The notes: generated by a model from the letters alone, not told the origin. Shown: positions 19,179 through 28,362, numbered from the stretch's first letter. The stretch is 64,000 nucleotides of DNA from Zobellella taiwanensis (GCF_003012795.1 NZ_PXYH01000001.1:186001-250000); one strand, 5' to 3'. Numbers and translations: made by a program.

Positions 19179-20285
19179 TCAGCCAAACCCCAGCGCCCGC
19201 AGTGCCTCCCCGCCCCCTGTGACATGCAGGGAGCCCAGCTCGCGCCGATCCGGATATTCCTTGCGCAGGCGGTCGAAAAAGCCCGGATCATCGCCGGCCA
19301 GCGCCCGGCGGAACTGTCGGTCGTCCCGCTCGATATCGTAAACCAGGCGCACCAGACGCTCGGTCAGCGTCTGATCCCTCCCCCCCTCCAGGCCGATCTG
19401 CGCCACCGCCGGCGCCGGCAGCAGCTGCTCCACCGTCAGCTCGCACGGGCGTCCTAGCCGGCGGCTCAGGGCCTGATACAGGGCGAAGCTGCCCCTGGCC
19501 TTGCCCTCCAGGCTGTAGCCGGCGATATGGGGCGTTGCCAGCAGCACATGGGGCACCAGCGCCGTCAGTACCCTGGGCTCGTGCTCCCACACGTCCATCA
19601 CCAGGGTCAATGGGCTGTCGCCCTGCTGACGCGTCAGCAGGGCGTGGTTGTCCCAGACATCCCCCCGGCAGGCGTTGATCAGCAGTTGCCGCTCATCGAG
19701 CCGGGCGATACGCACAGCATCCAGCAGGTGATGGGTGGCGTGGGGGCCCTGGTGGCTGAGCGGCACATGAAAGCTGACGACATCGGCGCACAGCGCCTGC
19801 TCAAGGTCGACAAAACCGGTCGCACCGCGCTCGGCCAAAGGAGGATCGCAACACAGCACTTCCATTCCCAGCGCCCGGGCCCGGCCGGCCACCTCGGAGC
19901 CGGTGTTGCCGGCCCCGATCACCGCCAGTGAACGCCCCGCCAGCGACCAGCCCTGGTGTTCCGCCACCCGCAGCAGGGCGGCCAGCACATAGTCGCCCAC
20001 CGCCACCTTGTTGCATCCCGGGGCGCTGGCGAAGGCGATGCCCCGACGGGCCAAGAGGCCGGTGTCCACGTGGTCACAGCCGATGGTGGCGGTACCGACG
20101 AAGGCCAGACGCCCGGCACGGGCCAGCAGGGCATCGTCCACCCGGGTGATGGAACGCACCAGCAGGGCGTCCACATCGATCAGTTGTTCCGGAGCCAAGG
20201 CACGGCCGGGGCAGGTGACCACCTCGGCCCAGTCGCCGAACAGCTCGCGTACGAACGGCATATTTTCATCGGCCAGAATTTTCAT
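19179..20285 (-). CDS. pdxB: Erythronate-4-phosphate dehydrogenase
   Basis: Second step of the DXP-dependent pyridoxal phosphate pathway, oxidising 4-phosphoerythronate with NAD+. It is a D-2-hydroxyacid dehydrogenase of 368 residues. It opens MKILADENMPFVRELFGDW. The NAD-binding loop is VIGAGNTGSEVAGR, the catalytic arginine lies in INACRGDVWDNHAL, the Glu in WEHEP and the His in TPHIAGYSLEGK. A C-terminal PdxB dimerisation domain of about 80 residues follows. The ATG follows AAGGAG. Its place before fimV-truA-accD-folC-dedD mirrors pdxB-usg-truA-accD in E. coli. Confidence 0.97.
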   Translation of the reverse strand: MKILADENMPFVRELFGDWAEVVTCPGRALAPEQLIDVDALLVRSITRVDDALLARAGRLAFVGTATIGCDHVDTGLLARRGIAFASAPGCNKVAVGDYVLAALLRVAEHQGWSLAGRSLAVIGAGNTGSEVAGRARALGMEVLCCDPPLAERGATGFVDLEQALCADVVSFHVPLSHQGPHATHHLLDAVRIARLDERQLLINACRGDVWDNHALLTRQQGDSPLTLVMDVWEHEPRVLTALVPHVLLATPHIAGYSLEGKARGSFALYQALSRRLGRPCELTVEQLLPAPAVAQIGLEGGRDQTLTERLVRLVYDIERDDRQFRRALAGDDPGFFDRLRKEYPDRRELGSLHVTGGGEALRALGFG

Positions 20286-20400
20286 CGTGTTCTCCTTGCT
20301 CGGGGGAGCGCCATTGTAACCCGAGTCGGCCCGGGCTTCAGCTGTCAGCCGGCGGTGATTCTGCTAGACTCGCCGCCTTTGTCATCCCCTGGTCCATCTC

Positions 20401-21138
20401 ATGACCTTATCTTTGCTGTTGCGGATCCTGGCCTTGCTGGTGGTGCCGGTGGCCCTGGCCAGCCTGGGCTACCACTGGCACTGGCGCTGGTTTCCCCTGC
20501 TCGAGCTCGACGAGCCCCCCGCCCTGCTCGCCTACGGCCTGACCCTGTCGGTCGGCGGCGTGGGTATCGGCATCACCTTGTTGCTGCTCAGCCTCCTGAC
20601 CCTGCACCGCTGGCGCCGGCAGCCGGGGCAGTTGCTGGTCTTCTTTTGCTGTCTGCTTGCCGCCCTGGGCGGCGCCTTTGTCACCAAAACCCTGGCCAAA
20701 CTCTACTTCAAGGAGCCCAGGCCCTATGTGGTCTGGCTGGATGAGCAGGGCCGGCTCGACGGTGATCACTTCTATGCCCAGCGGGAATCGGTGCGGGAAC
20801 AATGGCTGGCCGAGGGCCTGAGCCGGGTGCCCGAGCAGCAGATTCCCGGCTGGCTCAAGCTGCACTGGCAGGATGAGGTGAACTATTCCTTTCCCTCGGG
20901 TCATTCCATTGCGGCCATGACCATCGCCGCCTTTTTCTGCCTGTTGCTGGCCTACCGTGGCAGTTCCCCCTGGCTGGTCACCGCCCTGGCCGGCTGGGCG
21001 GTGGCGGTGTGTTATTCCCGCCTGCTGCTGGGCCTGCACTGGCCTGCCGATATCCTTGCCAGCAGTGTGCTGGGGGTGTTGTTTGGCGGTGCCGGGGCCT
21101 GGGGATTTGTGATGCTGGACAAACGGTTGGGCAGTTGA
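20401..21138 (+). CDS. pgpB: PAP2-family phosphatase, PgpB-like
   Basis: Inner-membrane lipid phosphatase acting on phosphatidylglycerol phosphate and/or undecaprenyl pyrophosphate. The three PAP2 motifs are present in order: KLYFKEPRP, FPSGHSIAAM and SRLLLGLHWPADI. Five to six hydrophobic segments and a periplasmic insert between motifs 1 and 2 (VVWLDEQGRLDGDHF onward) match PgpB. The length of 245 residues matches E. coli PgpB (254). It is divergent from pdxB with 115 bases between. Which substrate it prefers cannot be told from sequence. Confidence 0.9.
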   Translation: MTLSLLLRILALLVVPVALASLGYHWHWRWFPLLELDEPPALLAYGLTLSVGGVGIGITLLLLSLLTLHRWRRQPGQLLVFFCCLLAALGGAFVTKTLAKLYFKEPRPYVVWLDEQGRLDGDHFYAQRESVREQWLAEGLSRVPEQQIPGWLKLHWQDEVNYSFPSGHSIAAMTIAAFFCLLLAYRGSSPWLVTALAGWAVAVCYSRLLLGLHWPADILASSVLGVLFGGAGAWGFVMLDKRLGS

Positions 21139-21390
21139 CGCACAAATGCGAAGCCGCAGTGCGGTTGCACTACGCCGACACGCTTCAAGCCCATCCGTGG
21201 GGCGCTCGAAAATACCATCCATGGCATTTAATGGTCGGCTCCGGCAATCCCCACTGCTACTTCGGGTAATTTCGGCGTTGTCTGCATGCTGCCAATCAGC
21301 GCTGAGCGTGCTGAGGAGGACAAAGGGTGTCTGCTTCGCCGTGCCCTTTGCGCCAAGGATGGCGCAACGGAGCCTACATGGATGTATTCA
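21139..21390. repeat. Remnant of a dispersed GGATG-type repeat in a gene-free stretch
   Basis: Between pgpB and fabB there is no credible gene over about 358 bases. The stretch holds four short ggatgg/ggatgt units arranged as two opposed pairs. On the minus strand they are ACGGATGGG (21190-21198) and CATGGATGG (21215-21223). On the plus strand they are AAGGATGGCG (21355-21364) and CATGGATGT (21377-21385). The flanking words (CGAGCGCCCC, GGAGCCTACATGG, TATTCACGGCGT) are of a kind I know from dispersed intergenic repeats in marine gammaproteobacteria. No second copy is seen in this window, so the assignment is tentative. Confidence 0.4.
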
Positions 21391-21456
21391 CGGCGTGCCG
21401 GAGAAGTAGTGCCCTTTGACCGACGACGGTGCACGATGTATAGGTTCAAGGTATAA

Positions 21457-21480
21457 AAAAAGCGCCCTGAGGCGCTTTTT
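21457..21480 (-). terminator. Terminator of fabB
   Basis: AAAAAGCGCC, loop CTGA and GGCGCTTTTT form a ten-base stem. On the minus strand it is followed by further T. It lies 17 bases past the fabB stop. Confidence 0.85.
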
Positions 21481-21496
21481 CTAGTTACCGCTGCGT

Positions 21497-22711
21497 TCAG
21501 CCCTTGTACTTGCTGAACACCAGGCTGGCGTTGGTGCCGCCGAAACCGAAGCTGTTGGACATCACGGTGTCCAGCTCGGCTTCCTGATATTCGGTGACGA
21601 TGGGCAGGCCCTGGGCCTTCTCGTCCAGCTCGGTAATATTGATGCTCGGGGCGATAAAACCGTGCTCCAGCATCAGCAGGGAGTACACCGCCTCGTGCAC
21701 GCCGGCAGCACCCAGGGCGTGGCCGGTCATGGCCTTGGTGGCGGAGATGTAGGGAGCCTGGTCGCCGAACAGGCCGTGGATGGCTTCCAGCTCCTTCACG
21801 TCACCCACCGGGGTGGAGGTGCCGTGGGTGTTGATGTACTGCACCGGGGCCGGGGCGGTGGCCATGGCCTGCTTCATGCAGCGCACCGCGCCTTCACCGG
21901 ACGGGGCCACCATGTCGTAGCCGTCGGAAGTGGCGCCGTAGCCGGTGATCTCGGCGTAGATCTTGGCGCCGCGCTTCAAGGCGTGCTCCAGCTCTTCCAC
22001 CACCAGGATGCCGCCGCCACCGGAGATGACAAAGCCGTCACGACCGGCATCGTAGGTGCGGGAGGCCAGCTCCGGGGTGTCGTTATACTTGCTGGACAGG
22101 GCGCCCATGGCATCAAACTGCAGTGCCAGGGTCCAGTCCACCTCTTCGCCGCCGCCGGCGAAGACGATGTCCTGCTTGCCCATCTGGATTTGTTCCAGGG
22201 CGTGGCCGATGCAGTGGGCCGAGGTGGCGCAGGCGGAGCTGATGGAGTAGTTGATGCCCTTGATCTTGAAGGGAGTGGCCAGGCAGGCGGAGGTGGTGGA
22301 CGACATGGTGCGCGGCACCATGTAGGGACCGACCCGACGCACGCCTTTCTCGCGCAGGGTGTCGCAGGCTTCAATCTGGTTTTTGGAGGAAGCACCGCCG
22401 GAGCCCACCACCAGGCCGGTACGCTCATTCGACACCATGGACTCGTCGAGTCCGGCGTCGGCGATGGCCTGCTCCATGGAAAGATAGGCAAACGCGGCCG
22501 CGTCACCCATAAAGCGCATGACCTTGCGATCGATGTGCTCGGCCGGGTTCATTTTCAGATTGCCCCACACCTGGCTGCGCAGTTTGTAGTCGGCGAATTG
22601 CTGGGAGAAGGTGATGCCGGAGCGCCCCGCCTTGAGGGAGGCCAGGACTTCTTCCTTGTTGTTGCCAATGCTGGACACCACACCGATACCGGTAATGACT
22701 GCTCTTCTCAT
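21497..22711 (-). CDS. fabB: Beta-ketoacyl-ACP synthase I
   Basis: Condensing enzyme that elongates acyl-ACP with malonyl-ACP and is needed for unsaturated fatty acids. The catalytic Cys is C161 in [16 protein letters not shown]; the two His lie in [11 protein letters not shown] and [29 protein letters not shown] closes the thiolase fold. The length of 404 residues and the Cys context match FabB rather than FabF. It is monocistronic with its own terminator and divergent from mnmC, with which it shares about 105 bases of promoter region, as in E. coli. Confidence 0.97.
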   Translation of the reverse strand: MRRAVITGIGVVSSIGNNKEEVLASLKAGRSGITFSQQFADYKLRSQVWGNLKMNPAEHIDRKVMRFMGDAAAFAYLSMEQAIADAGLDESMVSNERTGLVVGSGGASSKNQIEACDTLREKGVRRVGPYMVPRTMSSTTSACLATPFKIKGINYSISSACATSAHCIGHALEQIQMGKQDIVFAGGGEEVDWTLALQFDAMGALSSKYNDTPELASRTYDAGRDGFVISGGGGILVVEELEHALKRGAKIYAEITGYGATSDGYDMVAPSGEGAVRCMKQAMATAPAPVQYINTHGTSTPVGDVKELEAIHGLFGDQAPYISATKAMTGHALGAAGVHEAVYSLLMLEHGFIAPSINITELDEKAQGLPIVTEYQEAELDTVMSNSFGFGGTNASLVFSKYKG

Positions 22712-22765
22712 CTATCTTTCCTACTGTCTTGATTTGACGCCAATTCTAACCACAAACCATGGTCA

Positions 22766-22782
22766 AACTGGTCTGCTTTCAC
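22766..22782. promoter_or_regulatory. Possible FadR site upstream of fabB
   Basis: The 17 bases starting AACTGGTCTG match the FadR consensus AACTGGTCnGACCTGTT at about 10 of 16 defined positions; the left half is perfect and the right half is poor. FadR activation of fabB is known in E. coli. This is a weak call. Confidence 0.25.
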
Positions 22783-22816
22783 ATAAAATGACCGTTTTTG
22801 CGGTCCCGGAGGTTCA

Positions 22817-24802
22817 GTGTCACCCCGCTTTATTACCACAGCGCGTCTCGACTGGAACGACCAGGGTACCCCGGTCGCCACCGCCTTCAACGATGTCTAC
22901 TTCTCCAACGACAACGGCCTGGCCGAAACCCGCTATGTATTTCTGGGGCACAACGGCCTGCCCGCGCGCTTTGTCGATCACGACCGGCCCCTGTTCGTGG
23001 TGGCCGAAACCGGCTTTGGCACCGGCCTCAACTTCCTCGCCACCTGGCAGGCCTTTATCCAATATCGCCGGGCACAGCCCCAGGGCCGCACCCGGCGATT
23101 GCATTTTATCAGCGTGGAGAAGTATCCACTGAGCCGCGCCGATCTTCAGCAGGCCCTGAGCCAGTGGCCAGAGCTTAGCACTTTAAGCGAACATTTGTTA
23201 GCTGAATATCCGCTGCCTGTCGACGGTTGCCACCGCCTCTGGTTTGGCGATGAAGTCTGCCTCGATCTCTGGCTGGGCGACGTCGCCGACATCCTGCCCC
23301 AAATGGAAGCCGGCCTTGCCGGCAAGGTGGATGCCTGGTATCTGGATGGCTTTGCGCCGGACAAAAACCCTGCCATGTGGACCCCGGCGCTGTTTCGCGA
23401 GCTGGCCCGGCTGGCCCGGGGCAATGCCACCCTGGCCACCTTTACCGCCGCCGGCTTTGTCCGGCGGGGATTGAATGAAGCCGGTTTTGAGGTCAGTCGG
23501 GTCAAGGGCTTTGGCCGCAAACGGGAGATGCTGGCCGGTCGCCGCGCCCCGGGCCGCGCGCCCTACACCACGCCCTGGTACTGGCGCCGGCCCGGCCGCG
23601 GCGAACACAGCCTGATCATCGGCGCCGGCGTGGCGGGAGCCGCCCTGGCACTGGCCCTGACCCGGCGCGGCCACCGGGTGACCCTGCTGGAACAGGCCGG
23701 CGAACCCGCGGCGGGCGCCTCCGGCAATCGCCAGGGCGCCATCTACCCCCTGCTCAACGGCGATCACGATCCGCTCAGCCAGTTCTACCTGCAGGCCTTT
23801 CTCCATGGCCGGCGGGAGCTGGCCTCGCTGGCCCGCCGGCACACCTTCAGCCACCACTGGTGCGGCGTGGTGCAACTGGCCTATGACGACAAAAGCCGCG
23901 CCAAGATAGACAAGCTGACCGCCGGCGGCTTTCCCGCCGAGCTGGTACACCCGCTCGACGCCGGCGAGGTCGACCAGCGCTGCGGCCTGGCGGCGGCGCT
24001 GCCGGGCGTGGAATACCCGCTTGGCGGCTGGGTTTGCCCCTTCGAGCTGACCCGGGCCCTGCTGGCCCGCGCCCGGGACAGCGGCCTGCTGGAGTGCCAT
24101 TACCACTCCCGGGTCGATACCCTGGACCCGGAGCGGGACGGCTGGCGGGTTACGGCGGGAGAGCGGGTGTTCCGCGCCGCCAACCTGATCCTGGCCAGCG
24201 GCCACCAGGTCACGGACTGGCCCCAGACCGCCGGCCTGGCGCTTTATCCGGTTCGGGGCCAGGTTAATCACCAACCGGCCCAGGCGCCCCTGGCGGGGCT
24301 GAAAACGGTGCTGTGCTACGAGGGCTACCTGACCCCGGCCTGGCAGGGGATGCATTGTGTGGGCGCCAGCTACCAGCGCCGCCAGCATCAGCTCGACTAC
24401 CGGGAGCAGGACGAAAGGGAAAACCTGGAAAGGCTGCAACATACCCTGCCGGTCCTGGCGGGGCTCAGCCCGGCGCCGGGCGCCGGCCGGGTCGGTATCC
24501 GTGCCGCCTGCCGCGACCACCTGCCCCTGGCCGGGGCGGCGGCGGACAAGGATGCCCAACTCGCCCACTACGAACAGCTGCCGCGCAAAACCGGCCAGGC
24601 CCTGCCCCTGGCGGCGGATCATCCCGGGCTGTATGTGCTGACGGGGCTGGGCTCGCGCGGCCTGTGCTCGGCTCCGCTGCTGGCGGAACTGCTGGCGAGC
24701 CAGTTGCTGGACGAACCCCTGCCCCTGCCGGCATCGCTGCTGGCGGCGCTCAACCCCAACCGCCACTGGCTGCGCAAACTGCAGAAGGGAAAACCCGTAT
24801 AA
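22817..24802 (+). CDS. mnmC: Bifunctional tRNA wobble-uridine modification enzyme MnmC
   Basis: Completes 5-methylaminomethyl-2-thiouridine in tRNA. The C-terminal FAD domain removes the carboxymethyl group and the N-terminal domain methylates the amine with S-adenosylmethionine. In 661 residues, the methyltransferase half (1 to about 245) has VVAETGFGTGLNFLATW and WYLDGFAPDKNPAMW. The oxidase half starts near residue 267 with SLIIGAGVAGAALALAL and contains ASGNRQGAIYPLL and the closing LTGLGSRGL motif. The start is a GTG with GGAGG five bases upstream; no ATG fits. It is divergent from fabB as in E. coli. Confidence 0.96.
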   Translation: MSPRFITTARLDWNDQGTPVATAFNDVYFSNDNGLAETRYVFLGHNGLPARFVDHDRPLFVVAETGFGTGLNFLATWQAFIQYRRAQPQGRTRRLHFISVEKYPLSRADLQQALSQWPELSTLSEHLLAEYPLPVDGCHRLWFGDEVCLDLWLGDVADILPQMEAGLAGKVDAWYLDGFAPDKNPAMWTPALFRELARLARGNATLATFTAAGFVRRGLNEAGFEVSRVKGFGRKREMLAGRRAPGRAPYTTPWYWRRPGRGEHSLIIGAGVAGAALALALTRRGHRVTLLEQAGEPAAGASGNRQGAIYPLLNGDHDPLSQFYLQAFLHGRRELASLARRHTFSHHWCGVVQLAYDDKSRAKIDKLTAGGFPAELVHPLDAGEVDQRCGLAAALPGVEYPLGGWVCPFELTRALLARARDSGLLECHYHSRVDTLDPERDGWRVTAGERVFRAANLILASGHQVTDWPQTAGLALYPVRGQVNHQPAQAPLAGLKTVLCYEGYLTPAWQGMHCVGASYQRRQHQLDYREQDERENLERLQHTLPVLAGLSPAPGAGRVGIRAACRDHLPLAGAAADKDAQLAHYEQLPRKTGQALPLAADHPGLYVLTGLGSRGLCSAPLLAELLASQLLDEPLPLPASLLAALNPNRHWLRKLQKGKPV

Positions 24803-24821
24803 CCGCTCCCGCAAGAGGGGC

Positions 24822-25319
24822 CTATTCAGCCGGGCGAATCAACCCCAGGTTGCGGCCGTAGTCGTGCTGGCGCTGGAAGTCGCGCAGCAGCGCCTGCGCG
24901 ATGCCGAGCTGGTGGTGGCCGATGTTGTCGGCAACCCGGCGCAACTGGTCGCAGCCGGGCTGGGGCGCAATCTCGAACAGGGAACGCTCCAGCCATTCGG
25001 CGGCCAGCAGCGCCCGCTCCCGCACCAGCCGCTCATAGCCGGTCAGGGCCAGACGGTAATTTTGCCATTCGGGGGTTTGCGGCCACTCCAGCGGCTCGGT
25101 CACCGTGGCCGTCATCGACACCAGCACCTGGGCCGGCAGGCAGCCCGCCTCCCCCTGCTGGCCGGACAACTGCCAGGACAAACGGTAGTCCACGTCGGCC
25201 AGGCTGGGCTCCAGGGCACTGGAGCCGTAGATATCCACCGTCTGCCGGGCCTTGAGTTCCATTTCGGCCTTGAGCGGCAGGGCAAGCAATAATAACAGGG
25301 CGTAACAGACTGATTTCAC
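24822..25319 (-). CDS. Secreted DUF922-related protein without the HExxH motif
   Basis: Predicted periplasmic protein of 165 residues with a signal peptide (MKSVCYALLLLLALPLKAEM). The C-terminal part (LVRERALLAAEWLERSLFEI, PQPGCDQLRRVADNIGHHQLGIAQALLRDFQRQHDYG) resembles DUF922, annotated elsewhere as predicted secreted Zn-dependent proteases. At the place where that family has a HEEGH-type metal motif this protein reads YERLVRERA, so a metalloprotease activity looks lost. The start is a GTG after GGGAG. It is convergent with mnmC and divergent from corA. Family placement is from memory of the motif and moderately sure; function unknown. Confidence 0.6.
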   Translation of the reverse strand: MKSVCYALLLLLALPLKAEMELKARQTVDIYGSSALEPSLADVDYRLSWQLSGQQGEAGCLPAQVLVSMTATVTEPLEWPQTPEWQNYRLALTGYERLVRERALLAAEWLERSLFEIAPQPGCDQLRRVADNIGHHQLGIAQALLRDFQRQHDYGRNLGLIRPAE

Positions 25320-25505
25320 GGTGTGTCTCCCGATTGGACGGCCCGGGCCGGTGGTCTGAGTATAATACCGCCGGCGGGCTCAAGTCATTTGGGTCTGGTC
25401 TCTGCCCGAAAAAAGACCGAAAAGCGCCCGCGCCCGGCCCCGGCACCTGACAGGGCCGGCCGGCATCTATATAGTGCAACTACATGTTTCTGGTTGGAGA
25501 GCTGC

Positions 25506-26453
25506 ATGATCACAGCCTATACCCTGAAGGGAAAATCCCTTGAAATTCAGCCGCTGAGCCTTGAAGACAGCCTGCCGGCCAACACCCTCTGGCTGGATAT
25601 CCTCAAGCCCGACGAGCAGGAACAGAGCTGGATGAAACAGCTGTTTGTCGAAGAAGTGCCCGAACTGGACGAGCTGGACGACATCGAAGCCTCGGCCCGC
25701 TTCTACCGGGACAAGGACGGCCTGCACATCCATTCCCTCTTTCCCCAGCGCCTGGGCAAGGAAATCGACGGCATCAACGTGCTGTTTACCCTGCGCAACG
25801 ACCTGCTCATCAGCTTTCGGGAGGACGATCTGGGGCTGATGCGGCTGCTGCGCCACTATATGCGCCAGGACCGGCTGGAAGTGGAAGACGCCCCGGATCT
25901 GCTGCTGGAAATCTTCCAGCTCAAAATCGAATATATATCGGACCTGATTGAAGACGGTTACAAGACCCTGGAAGACACCGCCAAGGACGTGCTGCAGGTG
26001 GACGACCTGCGCCGCACCATGTCGGATCTGATGCTGCAGGAGGACGGCAACGGCCACATCCGCCTGGCCCTGTACGATACCCGTCGTGCCCTGCGCTTTC
26101 TCAAGCGCTCCCTGCGCAAAAACAGCAACGACGAGCAGCGCAAATGGATCGATGAAATGCTCTACGACATTGAGTCACTGCTGCCCCATACCCAGTTTCT
26201 GTTCGACAAGATCAACTTCCAGCTCGAGGCCGCCATGGGCTTTACCAGTCTGGAGCAGAGCAAGGTGATCAAGATTTTCTCGGTGGCCGCTGTGGTGTTT
26301 CTGCCGCCCACCCTGATCGCCAGCATCTACGGCATGAACTTCGAGATCATGCCGGAGCTGGGCTTCGATTACGGCTACCCCATGTCGCTGGTGATGATGC
26401 TGATGTCCGCCTGCGGCACCTACTACTTCTTCAAGCGCAAGGGCTGGCTGTAA
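25506..26453 (+). CDS. corA: Magnesium/cobalt transporter CorA
   Basis: Pentameric inner-membrane channel for Mg2+ and Co2+ uptake. The 315 residues form a long acidic cytoplasmic funnel, then two transmembrane helices at the extreme C-terminus. The selectivity signature is YGMNFE (family motif GMN) after VVFLPPTLIASI, and the C-terminal tail ends in Lys/Arg (FFKRKGWL). The start at 25506 follows GGAG and gives MITAYTLKGKSLE, matching the usual CorA N-terminus. A longer reading of 61 more residues is not supported. Downstream is a heptamer repeat array. Confidence 0.96.
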   Translation: MITAYTLKGKSLEIQPLSLEDSLPANTLWLDILKPDEQEQSWMKQLFVEEVPELDELDDIEASARFYRDKDGLHIHSLFPQRLGKEIDGINVLFTLRNDLLISFREDDLGLMRLLRHYMRQDRLEVEDAPDLLLEIFQLKIEYISDLIEDGYKTLEDTAKDVLQVDDLRRTMSDLMLQEDGNGHIRLALYDTRRALRFLKRSLRKNSNDEQRKWIDEMLYDIESLLPHTQFLFDKINFQLEAAMGFTSLEQSKVIKIFSVAAVVFLPPTLIASIYGMNFEIMPELGFDYGYPMSLVMMLMSACGTYYFFKRKGWL

Positions 26454-26464
26454 CGGCCGGGACT

Positions 26465-26574
26465 GGGGATTGGGGATTGGGGATTGGGGATTGGGGATTG
26501 GGGATTGGGGATTGGGGATTGGGGAAAGAGCTTAAAACGGCTCCTCGAATCCCCATTCCCCATTCCCCATTCCC
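26465..26574. repeat. GGGGATT heptamer array with inverted partner copies
   Basis: Eight exact tandem copies of GGGGATT run from 26465 to 26520, followed by one partial GGGGA. After 23 bases the complementary heptamer (AATCCCC, then ATTCCCC twice and ATTCCC) recurs at 26548-26574. The two blocks can pair into a long hairpin, and the G-tract block has eight runs of four G separated by three bases, enough for G-quadruplexes on the plus strand. It lies between the convergent ends of corA and nrdD. Copy number is likely variable between strains. Confidence 0.95.
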
Positions 26575-26586
26575 AACTCCCTGTTG

Positions 26587-28362
26587 TTAAACGTGGTAGA
26601 AACGCCGGCCGTGCTCTTCGCGGCGGCCGGCGCTGAAGGCGGACACCCGCTTCAGGTAGCCGATCACCCGGGTGGCGTGGTCGATGTTCTCGCTGCCGCA
26701 CTGCCCGCACGCCCAGTCGGTATGCTTGCTGATATGGCCGCAGTCGTTGCACAGGGTGCTGCGCACGTTGACGGTGAAATAATGGCAGCCGGTGCTGGCG
26801 GCGATGCGGTAGAGCTGCAGGTAGCCGGCCTGGCTCAGGTGCTCGTCCAGGTTGAGGTGCAGCGCCGAGCCGCCGTCCAGGTACTGCACCAGATCCCGGC
26901 CGTGCAGCACGAACTTGTCGAGCACCTGGGTCCCCTCCTCGTCCTCCACCACATAGAAGTAGGAGTTGTAGCAGTCCCGCGGCACCGCATAGCCGTCGGC
27001 TTTGTCCCACTTGGCGTTCTTCACCCCCAGGTTTTCCGCCGGCACGAACTCGGTGTTGAACAGGTAGCCGTACTCCCGCCGCGCCACCCGGTTGGCGTCG
27101 TAGATGATCTTGAGCCGCTCGCTGACAAAGCGCTGGTAGTCGGGGTTGTTGCCGACCTTGATGCCCCGGTATTCCGCCGCCTCCACCATGCCGTTGATGC
27201 CGATGGTGAGAAACTGCTTGTCCAGGCTGATAAAGCCGGCGTCGTAAACGGTAAGGATGCCGTTTTCCAGGAAGTCCTCCATCAGCTTGCGATAGGCCAC
27301 CTGATAGCGCTGGATCTTGTGGATCTCGGTCAGCAAATCGCGGCCGTCCTGCTCCAGCCGGTTCATGTTGAGGGTGATGACGTTGATGGAGCCGGTGGCC
27401 ACCCCGCCCGCCCCCAGGGTGTAGGAAAAGGTATGATCGCTCACCTCGTTGCGCAGCCGGCAGCAGGAGGCCAGGGAGTCGGCGCTGTCCGACATGTAGA
27501 TAAAGAAGCTGTTGCCCCGGCTCATCTGCCCGGCGCACAGCTCGGCGAAGTCGTCATCGGCGGGGGCGCCGTCCCGGGTGAGCATGGCGGCGGTCACCAC
27601 CGGGAAGGTCAGTACCGCCCGGCGCCGCTCTTCATTGAACCAGTCGAGGAAGTGGGCCTGCAGGCGAAATACCGACTCCCGCGCCGGCCGGCTGCCGTCG
27701 GGGAAGACGAAAAACTCGAACATGGTGTTGAAATAGTCGCGATCGAACAGGGAAATGTTCCAGAACACGCTCTGGTAGCCCCTCGCCGCCGCCGGCTGGT
27801 TGATGGCGTAGACCACATGTTGCAGGTGATTGTTGATGGCGTGGGCATGCTCGCTGAGGTAGTCGTCGCCGTAGTCCTTGCGGGCGAAGTAATCGAAATA
27901 GGTCAAAAACTCCACCGTGGCCACGGCGCCGGCGAACTGGCTGCTGACCGCAAACACCAGGTTGACGAAGGCACCGCAGAAGGACTCCAGATGCCGGGGC
28001 GCCTGGCTCTCGCCCCCGAGTTTGGTCAGGCCGTCGAGCAGGAAGGGATACATGGTCATGGACACGCAGTAGGGCTTGAGACTGGTTTCGTCGTGCACAT
28101 AGATCTCGTGGTGTTCTATTTGCCGCTCGTACTCGGTGGCAAGATCGGTGCCGAACAGCTCGGCTATCTTGTTCTTTACCAGACCCCGGTTGACCTGCAC
28201 GAAAAAGTCCTTCATCAGCTCCGCTTCGGCGGTGGCGATATTCTTGTGGGTGACGTTGGCATTGGGATCCAGGCGGGATCCATCCGCCGCATTGGCCGCG
28301 TGCATGTAGCGATAGAAGTCTTGCAGCTTGGCCTCAAGCTGATCCGGGTGCAGACGTATCAT
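26587..28362 (-). CDS. nrdD: Anaerobic (class III) ribonucleoside-triphosphate reductase, without ATP cone
   Basis: Reduces ribonucleoside triphosphates to dNTPs under anoxia using a glycyl radical made by NrdG. The radical glycine is G568 in TRVIGYLKRVSAF. The C-terminal zinc site is C538, C541, C552 and C555 (CNDC and CGQC). The pair of cysteines in LASCCRLRNEV and the DETSLKPYCVSMTMYPFLLDGL region match the catalytic barrel. At 591 residues it is about 120 shorter than E. coli NrdD because the N-terminal ATP-cone domain is absent: the protein starts directly at the barrel. It overlaps nrdG by four bases (ATGA), with nrdG first. Confidence 0.95.
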   Translation of the reverse strand: MIRLHPDQLEAKLQDFYRYMHAANAADGSRLDPNANVTHKNIATAEAELMKDFFVQVNRGLVKNKIAELFGTDLATEYERQIEHHEIYVHDETSLKPYCVSMTMYPFLLDGLTKLGGESQAPRHLESFCGAFVNLVFAVSSQFAGAVATVEFLTYFDYFARKDYGDDYLSEHAHAINNHLQHVVYAINQPAAARGYQSVFWNISLFDRDYFNTMFEFFVFPDGSRPARESVFRLQAHFLDWFNEERRRAVLTFPVVTAAMLTRDGAPADDDFAELCAGQMSRGNSFFIYMSDSADSLASCCRLRNEVSDHTFSYTLGAGGVATGSINVITLNMNRLEQDGRDLLTEIHKIQRYQVAYRKLMEDFLENGILTVYDAGFISLDKQFLTIGINGMVEAAEYRGIKVGNNPDYQRFVSERLKIIYDANRVARREYGYLFNTEFVPAENLGVKNAKWDKADGYAVPRDCYNSYFYVVEDEEGTQVLDKFVLHGRDLVQYLDGGSALHLNLDEHLSQAGYLQLYRIAASTGCHYFTVNVRSTLCNDCGHISKHTDWACGQCGSENIDHATRVIGYLKRVSAFSAGRREEHGRRFYHV

